From Ramlibacter monticola (GTDB lineage Bacteria; Pseudomonadota; Gammaproteobacteria; Burkholderiales; Burkholderiaceae_C): a stretch of 64,000 bases of DNA. The first letter of the stretch is position 1; each line of letters opens with the position of its first letter. Both the position numbers and the translations under genes were made by a program. The notes under the pieces are model-generated. The model worked only from the letters and a program-made list of their open reading frames with translations. It was not told the DNA's origin and searched no databases. Shown piece by piece: positions 35,343 to 43,600 of the stretch. The DNA lies in NCBI RefSeq assembly GCF_016722785.1, contig NZ_JAEQNE010000001.1:1054001-1118000 (forward strand), read 5' to 3'.

Positions 35343-35368
35343 TTCTCCCATCCCGGGGTGGGGGAGAA
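35343..35368 (+). terminator. Terminator-like hairpin after mscS
   Basis: TTCTCCC (35343-35349) pairs with GGGAGAA (35362-35368) around a GC-rich 12-nt loop, beginning 8 nt after the mscS stop. No T-run follows on either strand, so it may only protect the 3' end. Confidence 0.45.
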
Positions 35369-35495
35369 ATGCCCGAAAATCGCGCCTTCATGTCCGCCCG
35401 TCCCGACTTCAGCGCCCACACCCCCATGATGGCGGGGCGGCTTCTCCTATGAAGCTGAGCCGAAAAGCGCAAAACCCACGCCGAAACCTACGCTC

Positions 35496-35729
35496 ATGCG
35501 TCGCATCACATTCGCCCGGTACTACCTGCCGCCCGGCCCGGGCCGGCGCAAGCCCTACCCCAGCACCTGGAAGATGAGCCCGGAGGAGGCGGCGGAGCGC
35601 GGCGCGACGGAGATCGTCCAGGGCAGCGAGGAGGTGCGGGACGTGCCCGAGTCCGACGAGGAGATCCGCCGGGCCCAGACGCACTACCAGTCCGCCGGCC
35701 GGGACAGCGTGAAGCCACCGCAGAAGTGA
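35496..35729 (+). CDS. Small hypothetical protein (77 aa)
   Basis: The short, charged protein begins MRRITFARYYLPPGPGRRKP and ends in a hydrophilic tail. It has no signal peptide or membrane segment. I recognise no function. The 160 bp upstream hold only the hairpin after mscS. It lies at the boundary between host genes and the prophage, and its GC content looks host-like, so it is placed with the host tentatively. Confidence 0.6.
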   Translation: MRRITFARYYLPPGPGRRKPYPSTWKMSPEEAAERGATEIVQGSEEVRDVPESDEEIRRAQTHYQSAGRDSVKPPQK

Positions 35730-35730
35730 A

Positions 35731-35753
35731 AAAGCCCCCGAGCCCGCTCGGGG
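35731..35753 (-). terminator. Minus-strand intrinsic terminator at the prophage edge
   Basis: Read on the minus strand, CCCCGAG-CGGG-CTCGGGG forms a 7-bp stem with a 4-nt loop and is followed by GCTTTTTC, a good terminator. In the plus direction no T-run follows, so it stops transcripts coming from the right. The nearest minus-strand genes to the right are the phage tail genes ending at 37120. Confidence 0.75.
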
Positions 35754-35765
35754 CCCGGGGCAGAG

Positions 35766-35781
35766 GTTGACGACGGTCAAC
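35766..35781 (+). promoter_or_regulatory. Palindrome overlapping a candidate -35 of the SGNH lipoprotein gene
   Basis: GTTGAC-GACG-GTCAAC is a perfect dyad. It contains TTGACG (35767-35772), a near-consensus -35, but a convincing -10 is missing 16-18 bp downstream. It lies about 80-95 bp before the lipoprotein start and could be an operator. Confidence 0.4.
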
Positions 35782-35859
35782 ACGTAAGAGGTAGTACGCC
35801 GTTCGGGCGACGTGCGCTGCTCAGCCGCTGCGCACAATGGCGGTCCCGGAGGGAACAGA

Positions 35860-37110
35860 ATGAAAAGAACGATCGCCGTGATGGCGCTGCTCGCGGTCCT
35901 GGCTGGGTGTGGCGGCGGGGGCGGCGAAGCACCGCCAACCGCGAGCGCGCCAACACTGGAGCCGCCCGCCCCCGTGGCCACCATCGAGCCGCCTCCGGCA
36001 TCGCCTCCGCCGGCTGCCACCCCCACGCCTGAACCCGTGCCCGAGCCAGCTCCGGCCCCAACCGCAGAGCCCCCCGCCCCGCCCCCGGAACCTGAGCCGC
36101 CTGTCGTGCAGGCTGACTTGCCGCCCACCGTGACGGTCGTGGCGGCCGCCACGACAACGATCCAGAGCGCCCGAAAGGTTGCGCCCAGCGACGCCGCTTT
36201 CCGCTATCTAGGCGCCGCACCTGGCCCGTGGGCGAATGACAAACGCTTCTGGGTCGCGTCAGGCGACCTGGCGCAGCACCTGAAGGTGACCTTCAAGACG
36301 AATGCGCCGCGCGTCGACCTGTTCATGACCGAGTTCAATACCCGGTTCGAAATCCGAGTAGACGGGAAGACTGCGCCTGGCATGCCCGTCCGCTTTGGCA
36401 CAACTGGCACGCCCCGCGTCGTGCAGCTCGAGTTCCCCGCAGGCTCGCGCGAGCGCGTAATCGATGTCTACGGCCTGCTCATGCCATTCGGCGGTGTCTG
36501 GGTCCCCGACGGCTACACCGTCACGCAGCCCACCGAACTCGATGCGCTGCCCGTGATCGCCTTCGCCCCGGGCGACTCCTATACGCAAGGCACCGGGGCC
36601 GCGACGCCTCGGCAAACCTATGCCGGCTGGGCGGCCGATGCGCTGGGCTACGAAGGCTGGTCGGATGGCGTGGGCAGCACGGGCTGGCTCACCACGGGAG
36701 GGAATTCGCCCGCGCAGCGCGTGCAGAGCACGGCCGCCAAGCTCTCGCATAAGCCGGACATCATCGTGACGGCCATGGGGTTCAACGACGCTGGCGGCGA
36801 CCTCGCCCTAGTCGCCGCCAGCTACGACGCGACGATCGCGCAGCTCAAGGCCGCGTGGCCGACGGCGAAGCTCGCGACGCTGGGGCCGTGGACTCCGCGG
36901 GGGACGACCACCGCCGCCCTGACGGCCATGAAGCAGACGCTGCAGGCCCGCGCGGCGGCGAACGACGTGGCGTTCATCGACGTGGAGGGAATCATCACGC
37001 CAGAGAATGCAGCGCAGTACACGGGCAGCGACAACACACACCCGACCGCCGCCGGCCATCGTTACCTGGGCGAGCAGATCTCGATCAGGATGAAGGCCAT
37101 GGGGCTCTAG
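35860..37110 (+). CDS. SGNH/GDSL hydrolase lipoprotein with proline-rich linker (candidate phage moron)
   Basis: The 416-residue protein has a lipobox VLAGC near residue 17. A linker of about 70 residues made of Pro/Ala/Glu repeats follows, then an SGNH domain: catalytic Ser in APGDSYTQG near residue 233, block III GFND near residue 306 and block V DNTHPTAAGH near the C-terminus with Asp/His. Between linker and catalytic domain lies a jelly-roll-like region. Start ATG 35860 has GGAGGG upstream. It is the only plus-strand phage-region gene and sits at the prophage edge. It is probably displayed on the cell surface and may deacetylate surface glycan. Confidence 0.85.
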   Translation: MKRTIAVMALLAVLAGCGGGGGEAPPTASAPTLEPPAPVATIEPPPASPPPAATPTPEPVPEPAPAPTAEPPAPPPEPEPPVVQADLPPTVTVVAAATTTIQSARKVAPSDAAFRYLGAAPGPWANDKRFWVASGDLAQHLKVTFKTNAPRVDLFMTEFNTRFEIRVDGKTAPGMPVRFGTTGTPRVVQLEFPAGSRERVIDVYGLLMPFGGVWVPDGYTVTQPTELDALPVIAFAPGDSYTQGTGAATPRQTYAGWAADALGYEGWSDGVGSTGWLTTGGNSPAQRVQSTAAKLSHKPDIIVTAMGFNDAGGDLALVAASYDATIAQLKAAWPTAKLATLGPWTPRGTTTAALTAMKQTLQARAAANDVAFIDVEGIITPENAAQYTGSDNTHPTAAGHRYLGEQISIRMKAMGL

Positions 37111-37119
37111 TCGGCCGGA

Positions 37120-37893
37120 TCACGAGAACCGGCCCACACCAGCGGCGTAGTCGGCGGCCACGATCTGCGCCACGGTCTGGCCGCCGCTCAGGTCGTCGAA
37201 CAGCGTTCGATAGATGGTTCCGTCGTAGGCATCCGTGCTGAATGCGGGCAGCTTGCCCACGCGCGGCAACGAACTGGAAGGTTGGTAGATGCTGGCCGCT
37301 GCCGCGGCGGTTCCAGTGCCGTTCTGCACACCATTGACCCAGGCGCTACGGGTGAAGGTGCCCGCTCCGTTGCCTTGGTAGCCGACAGCCACCTGGTAGA
37401 CCGTGCCGGACACCACGCCGTTGTAGGTCGTAGCGCTCAGCGTGTTGGCAATGAAGGCGAAGGAGGCGGCAGACTGATAGATCAGGTATTGCGAAGTCCC
37501 AGCCGCGCCATCCGTCATGCCGACGATGAACTTGTTGCTGGACACCGCCGAGGGCTTGACCCAGGCGATCACCACGAACCCTGTGAGCTGGCCGGACGCC
37601 ACCTTGCCGGTGGTGGGCAGGCGGATCTCAGGGCCCGTAGCAGCGGCGGAGGTGAACCCCCCCGCTCCGCCCCATCCCGACGTGCCGGCGAAAAAGCTTC
37701 CGTCCGCACCGGTCACCAGATTCACCCATGAATTCCCAACGGACGGCGCCGCTTGGGACGGCCACGAGTAAGAGTCGAGGGCATCCAGAACCCACTTCGA
37801 CCCGGAGGAGGCCGCCGGGTCGCGGTAAAGGATCGGCAGGCTGGTGTCGGTGCAAGCCCCGCCGGACTTGAAGACGGAAGTGTTGCTGGGCAT
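37120..37893 (-). CDS. Phage tail-associated LamG/concanavalin-like protein
   Basis: The 257-residue protein is Gly/Ser/Ala/Thr-rich. Its predicted beta-sandwich includes FVVIAWVKPSAVSSNKFIVGMTD and TYNGVVSGTVYQVAVGYQG, a LamG-type pattern. It lies 2 bp after the fibre gene and is the last late gene. It may be a carbohydrate-binding fibre accessory or virion decoration. The assignment relies on fold-like patterns and location. Confidence 0.6.
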   Translation of the reverse strand: MPSNTSVFKSGGACTDTSLPILYRDPAASSGSKWVLDALDSYSWPSQAAPSVGNSWVNLVTGADGSFFAGTSGWGGAGGFTSAAATGPEIRLPTTGKVASGQLTGFVVIAWVKPSAVSSNKFIVGMTDGAAGTSQYLIYQSAASFAFIANTLSATTYNGVVSGTVYQVAVGYQGNGAGTFTRSAWVNGVQNGTGTAAAAASIYQPSSSLPRVGKLPAFSTDAYDGTIYRTLFDDLSGGQTVAQIVAADYAAGVGRFS

Positions 37894-37895
37894 GG

Positions 37896-39722
37896 TCAGA
37901 ATCCTTTGCTGTCGAAGATGCGCTTGATCTCAGCGGCCACAACGCCGTAGCCGGCGGTATTCAGGTGGTAGCGGTCGGTGTGCAGGAGGCTGCGCGGAGG
38001 CAGGCCCGCAGCGATGTCCGCGAGGTCGTTGCCGCTGCCGTCGTTGTGTCGCTGGAGCAGCCCGCGCAGGTCGATGTACTCGTAGGGGTAGGCTTCCTTC
38101 ACCAGCGCCAGGAGGCTGTCGTAGGTCGCCTTGATCGTCGCCACGCTGCCACTCAGGCAGTCGATGGCCGGCATGACGACCACGCGCCGCTTCTGCGTCG
38201 TTGCCTGCCAGGACAGGTACTGCCCGATGTACGCGAGGATTTCCGCCGCCGTGTTGGACAGCATGTTGTTGGTGCCGATCCAGCACACCAGAGTATGAAA
38301 ACGGTGCGCCTCGGTAGCCGGGACGAATGGAATGGCCGAATCGCACACGACGATGCTGCCGGCAGCGGTGCGCGCGAAGCTGTACTGCCCGGTGACGCCA
38401 GCCTTGGACAGCGTTCCCGGAATGCCGGCCAGCGTACCGGTAATGGACTTGGTTTGCGAAGCGTCGGCGTAGGCCAGCGGCGCCTTCGTCACGGTAACGT
38501 TGACCGAGCCGCTAGCAGGGATCTCTGGGAAACCGCTGGCGCCAGTGGGCAGCGTGACCAGCGAAGGCACCGGGCCGAGTCGCGCAAGGATCGAGCTGGA
38601 GCTCTGCCCGCCGTAACCGGACTTGTAGATGGTGCGCGTATCGGCTGCCGCGACGTACAGGGCTTGGAGCTGCTCCCCCACGCTCTGCCCCGCAGAGGCG
38701 CCAGCGCCTTCGGTCAGCGAATCCCCGAAGATCACGCTGTCGGTGGACGGCTGGGTGTACGAGATCGCGGTCGGAACGCCCTCCACGGCCTGGGAGATGT
38801 TGACGCCTTTCACCTCCAGTTCGCCGTTCTTGAGGAAGCCTCCCAGGATGCGGCTTGCTGAGTCGGTGAAGGCGTGCAGGTACAGGCTGCGCTCGGGGCC
38901 AGCCAGCACCGTTGCCGCTGCGATGGCGGCCCCCTGGCCAGCCGTCAAGGCGGCAGCCGCATCCGCAAGCGCCTGCGTTACGCCGCCGGAGATGTTCACC
39001 CCCTTGGACCAGAACGTGCCATCCAGCTTGATGCCGCCCAGCAGCCGGCCCGCGGAGTCCTGCCAGGCATGCAGCCACCCCGTACGCGCCGAGCCGAATC
39101 CTTGGGGGAACAGCGCGTCGAAGAAGGACTTCACGTAGAAGCGCCCGACTTCGGTAGCGGACCCGCTGTCGTTGCGGTACTGAATGATGTAGTCGCCCGA
39201 GAAGACGCTGAACGTCTGGCCGTTCGTAGTTCCGGCGAGGCCGGCGGCAGTGCTTGCGTACACACGGCCCGAGGTGTTGGCAGCGTCACGCGCCGCTTCT
39301 GCCGCAACCTTCGCCGCAGTGGCCGTCGTCGCCTGCGCGGCGGCATCGACCGCTTGTGATGTCGCTATCCCGGCTTGTGTGGTCGCATCGAAAATAGCGG
39401 TGTCGACGTCCCCGAAGGCGGAGGCGATGCCGGCGACGGTCACAGCATCAGCCGCCACCTGAGCCGCATCGGTGGCCACCTGCGCCGACTTGGTGGAGAC
39501 GTCGGTCTGCAGCGCATTCATCTCCGTCACGTGCGTGCCGGCCCACGTGATGTACGTGGCCAGCCAGGCGCGCAGGTCGGAGACCGAGTTTCTGAAGCCG
39601 ACCAGCCACACGACGAAGGCGTCAGCCAGCGAGCGGAAGGATGACGGGTTGACGCGCGAAGGCGCATCACCAGGCGCTGTCGGGGACGCCGGTGGCGCGG
39701 AGGGCGGTGCGGTCAAAGGCAT
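37896..39722 (-). CDS. Phage tail fibre with C-terminal SGNH hydrolase
   Basis: The 608-residue protein begins with a Pro/Ala-rich leader and a long Ala-rich helical region (about residues 80-150). Two repeated modules around LHAWQDSAGRLLGGIKLDGTF and LHAFTDSASRILGGFLKNGEL follow, likely trimeric shaft segments. The C-terminal SGNH domain has VIFGDSLTEGAGAS near residue 320, GTNNM near 480 and DRYHLNTAG near 585 for the catalytic triad. Such domains remove acetyl groups from host glycan during adsorption. It starts 1 nt into the previous stop. Confidence 0.83.
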   Translation of the reverse strand: MPLTAPPSAPPASPTAPGDAPSRVNPSSFRSLADAFVVWLVGFRNSVSDLRAWLATYITWAGTHVTEMNALQTDVSTKSAQVATDAAQVAADAVTVAGIASAFGDVDTAIFDATTQAGIATSQAVDAAAQATTATAAKVAAEAARDAANTSGRVYASTAAGLAGTTNGQTFSVFSGDYIIQYRNDSGSATEVGRFYVKSFFDALFPQGFGSARTGWLHAWQDSAGRLLGGIKLDGTFWSKGVNISGGVTQALADAAAALTAGQGAAIAAATVLAGPERSLYLHAFTDSASRILGGFLKNGELEVKGVNISQAVEGVPTAISYTQPSTDSVIFGDSLTEGAGASAGQSVGEQLQALYVAAADTRTIYKSGYGGQSSSSILARLGPVPSLVTLPTGASGFPEIPASGSVNVTVTKAPLAYADASQTKSITGTLAGIPGTLSKAGVTGQYSFARTAAGSIVVCDSAIPFVPATEAHRFHTLVCWIGTNNMLSNTAAEILAYIGQYLSWQATTQKRRVVVMPAIDCLSGSVATIKATYDSLLALVKEAYPYEYIDLRGLLQRHNDGSGNDLADIAAGLPPRSLLHTDRYHLNTAGYGVVAAEIKRIFDSKGF

Positions 39723-40618
39723 CAGGTCAGCCCTTTCATGGAAACGTTGAAGACGTCCGTCCCCGGGTAGCTCAGGGTGCGCCGCCAGCTCTCCGCCAGG
39801 CCGAACACCTGAGCGTCGGGTCGCGCGTCGGAGGCGAGGACGAGGATCGGTCGCGCGCGGTTCTGGGTGAGGAAGCGCACCAGTGTCGGCGAGCGCACAA
39901 CCGGCACGTACACCGTGAACTCCATGTTGTCGGCGAAGTCTCTTTCAACGATGTCGCGCACACCGAACTCGTCCGCCGAGATTCGGGAGTAGTCATCAAT
40001 GCCGGTCGTGACGCCACCCTCGGTGATGCCCGCCTCCAGTGCCGGGCCCATCAAGACCTCGCCGCACTTGGCAGTTCCTCCCGTGTTGTCGACGGTGATC
40101 TTGTAGATCGCGTCGCCGAACGGAAGCATCCCCGTGAACACCACCTCGCTCTGGCGCGTGATGGGGTTGAAGAAGTACTCGAACCAATCTGACACCGGGT
40201 CGTCCAGGCTGATGGTTCGCGTGAAAATGACGCCGTCCGCCACCGTGCGCTGCTCCACCGTTACCGACGTTGCCTGCACGTTGCGCAGCGAGACAACGCC
40301 GATTACCTGTGCCGGCGTGACTTCGACGACGATCGTGTCCGCGCGCTCCGTCTGCGCCCCGACCTTCTGGTCGAACATGCGCATCTTGTTGATGGCGCCG
40401 ACGCGCACCCACCATGCGGCATCGGACACGGCGTGGCCGGTGTTCGCGGCTTGCAGGGATTGGTAGACCGACTCCCCGGACGTGGCTTGATCGCCGAGCC
40501 CGTATGCGTGCCCGGCGTCGTACGCCGCAGGGTCGAGTGAGCCGTCAACGTTGGTCGACGTGAGTGCCCCGCCAGTCGCAATGACGAGGGGCTCGACGAA
40601 AAGTGCTCCGCTTGCCAT
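39722..40618 (-). CDS. Phage tail-tip / virion structural protein
   Basis: The 298-residue protein has an N-terminal carbohydrate-binding-like segment (AYDAGHAYGLGDQATSGESVYQSL) with Trp pairs (WWVRVG). A beta-rich body ends VFNVSMKGLT. I recognise no standard tail-tip gene. It lies directly after the tape measure and before the fibre, the position of tail-tip proteins. Its start is preceded by AAAGGAAAACC. Confidence 0.6.
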   Translation of the reverse strand: MASGALFVEPLVIATGGALTSTNVDGSLDPAAYDAGHAYGLGDQATSGESVYQSLQAANTGHAVSDAAWWVRVGAINKMRMFDQKVGAQTERADTIVVEVTPAQVIGVVSLRNVQATSVTVEQRTVADGVIFTRTISLDDPVSDWFEYFFNPITRQSEVVFTGMLPFGDAIYKITVDNTGGTAKCGEVLMGPALEAGITEGGVTTGIDDYSRISADEFGVRDIVERDFADNMEFTVYVPVVRSPTLVRFLTQNRARPILVLASDARPDAQVFGLAESWRRTLSYPGTDVFNVSMKGLT

Positions 40619-40627
40619 GGTTTTCCT

Positions 40628-43600
40628 TTAAGCGCGCACCGCCGGCATGCCGTCGATGTCGAATTTCTTAAGCCGGGCTTCGATCTTCTGAAGGTTCGTG
40701 ACCGCAGCCACGTCGCCCACGCGGGTTTCATCGCGCAGGCCCCGGAGTTCCGCCTTGATGTCGCGCAGCAGAGGCTCCAGGGCAGCGTTCGATGCGAACA
40801 TCCCGCGGGTCTGCTCGTTCGTGTAAACGCGGCCGGGCGTCTCGAAATCGACGACCTCTTGGCCCAATTCGCCCACCAGCACCGGGCCCGCGCCGCGCCA
40901 GCCGCCCGTGGCAGCGCCAGAGCCCCGAAACTCGGCAGACCAGTCGATGTACGTGTTTTGGGCCGTCGTCGCGGCAGCCACGGCCGGAGCAACTACGGCT
41001 GCCGCAGCAGCCGCAGCAGCCGCTGCCGCTTGGCGGGCCACCTCGTCGGCCGACGCCTGCTCCGCAGCGATCTGCGCCGTATAGCGCAAGGTCTCCTGCT
41101 GGATGGCCGTCTGGGCGTTCAGGAACGCCGTCAGCGCATCGCCGACGGAGATCACGGTGGTGTTCAACAACCCCAGCGCCGTGAGCTGCTGCGTCATCGC
41201 ATCGAGCTGCTGCTGCGCGGTCGTCGCGCGGCCTTCCGCCGAGGATGCGGCAGTCGTGAGCCCTGCCTGCACGCGAGCCACTGCCGCGGCAACCTCCGCG
41301 GGGGTGCGCGCGGACTCCCTCGCCGCGTCGATCAGCGCCTTGCCGGAGGCGCCGAGGGCCTGCAGCGCCTGCTCGTTGCCGGCGACCGCGCTGGAGAGCG
41401 TTCCAGAGAAGACGCTGTTGGCTCGGGCCGTGCGCGTCGAGCGCGATGCGGGCGCCTCGTCGGCCAGGCTGTCGCGCACCTGGCGCAGTTGCTGCGCGTA
41501 GTTCGTGTGCCGCTCGACCACCCCGCGAAGGGCGTCGCTCTCGCGCTCGTAGGCGGCCATCAGGGCGCCGCGCGCCGCGGCTTCGGTCGCCTTCAGGTCC
41601 GACAGGGCCGCTATGTGGTCGTACAGGGCGCGGTTCGTGTCGTCGATCGCCTCGCGCTCCTTCGCACGCGCCGCGGCGACCTGTTCCAGATCGGTGTGCG
41701 TCAGGTCGAAGAGCTGCGCCTCGAGCGTCTGACGCTCGGTCATCGCCTTCTTCAGCTTCTGCACCGCAGCGTCCAGCGCGCCGCCTGAGAGGGCGTCGAC
41801 GTCGCCCAACTGGCGAAGGTACGCCCCGATCTTGTCCGGCAGGCCCGTTTCCTCCAGAGCCTTCAGGATCACGCGGTTCGCCTCGTCGGTCACCGCAGCG
41901 GTGAGCTCGGCCTCCGACCTGCCGACGTTCTCGGTCCCGCCCAAGCGGTCGCCACGGCTGCTGATCTTCTGGCCGTTCAGGAAGGCGTCGAAGGCGAGCT
42001 GGGTCTGCGCCGTTCCCTGCGGGTCGGCGGCGCTGAACACCCCGAGTTGCAGGTCCTTCGCCAGCTGGCCAGCGATGGCCTTGTAGGTCGCCTGCGTGGC
42101 CTCGACGATGGTCCGCGCCGCCGTCGGGTCGCCGCGCGTGGGCATGCCGACTCCGAAGCCGGACTCGGTCTTGGGTCCGCCGCCAGGGCTGACCAGCTTC
42201 CCGAAGATCGCGCCAGGGATGCCGCCGAACAGCGCCCCTCCAGCGCTGGCCACCTTCATCTGGTCGCCCTTGAGCCCCATCATCTGGCCGATGGTGGAGC
42301 CCACCATGGCGCCACCGGCGGCGATGGTGCCAAGGAACCCGAGTTGCGAGCCCGCAATAGTGCCCAGGCCGGGGATGGACATCGACCCGCCGAACGGGCT
42401 GGGCGGGCCCATGAGGTTGCCGGGCTGGCCGAACAAGCTGCCAAAGCCCTGTTGGCCGAAGCTGGCCAGCTGTCCCGCCACCGGCTGCAGCACCGCCTGG
42501 ATGACCGGCTTCAGCACCAGCGTCGCGAACATGTTCTTCAGCGTGTCGCGCAGGTTCTGGGCGAAGTCCTTGCCGCTCTCGAAGCCGCGCAGCAGAGCGT
42601 CCGTGAGGCTCTGGTTGATGCTGTCGGTGGTGCGCTGCCACTCGTCCAGAATCGTCTTCTGTTCGGCGTTCGCGGCCTGCACGCGCGCGTTCGAGCGCGC
42701 CTTGTCCTGCAGTTCCCGGCGCTTCGCATCCGCCTCCGGGCCCGTGCCGAGGTTCAGCCGCTCGATCTCGGCGAGTTCCTTCGCCAGCGCGACTTCCACG
42801 CGGCGCTGGGCGATGATCTTCTCCCGCTCCTGCTGCGTGCGACCGAGCAGGCTCACCTCCAGTTGCAGGGTCTGCGTCTCTTCGGCCGCCACGCGCCCGG
42901 CCTCGTCCAGGCTGCGCGACTTCTGCAGGAATTCCGCCTTCTGCAGCGCAGCGACGAAACGCTCCTGCGCCTCGGTCTTGGCGCGCAGGCCGGCAACGTA
43001 GCGCGGGTCGAACGTGTCCGACGAGTCCGCCTCGGCGAGTTGCAGCTTCAGCAGGGCGAGCGTCGACTCCTCGACGGCCGTCTTGCTCTTGCCGAACTGC
43101 GCGTTGGCGGCCTCCTGGCCGATCGCCTGCTGGCGGATCGCGTCGGCCTGCTGGCCCACCGCGTCGGCGTGCTTGGTGATGGTTGCGAGCGCGTCCTTGT
43201 AAGCCTTGTTCTGCTCTTCCTGCGCCTCGCGCTGGCGCTGCACGACGGCCAGGCTTTGCGCCGCGGCCAGCGCACGCTCCTTCTCCGCGCGCGCCACGCC
43301 AGTGATGCTGGTCTTCAACTCCTCCTGAATCTTGATGACCAGTTCTTCGCCCGCGGAGAGTTTGCGGTCGGAGAAGTTTCCCGAGGCGATCTGGTCTTGC
43401 AGGCGCTTGAGTTCGCGCTGCTCTGACTCAACGCGCGCACGGATGCCGGCAACTTCGCTTTGGCCGGTCGTCTCCGGCGCAAACGACTTGCGGATTCCGG
43501 CTTCTGTGCGGGCGATCGTCTTCGGATCAAGCTGCGCGCGGATGGCTGCAGTGCGCTCGTCGGCGGGGGTCTTGCGCAGTTCCGCGAGGCTGTCTCGGTA

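Noticed and set aside
35731-35860. Exact prophage attachment site
   Set aside because: The opposite end is not in the window, so a duplicated core cannot be verified, and no tRNA or interrupted gene marks the place.
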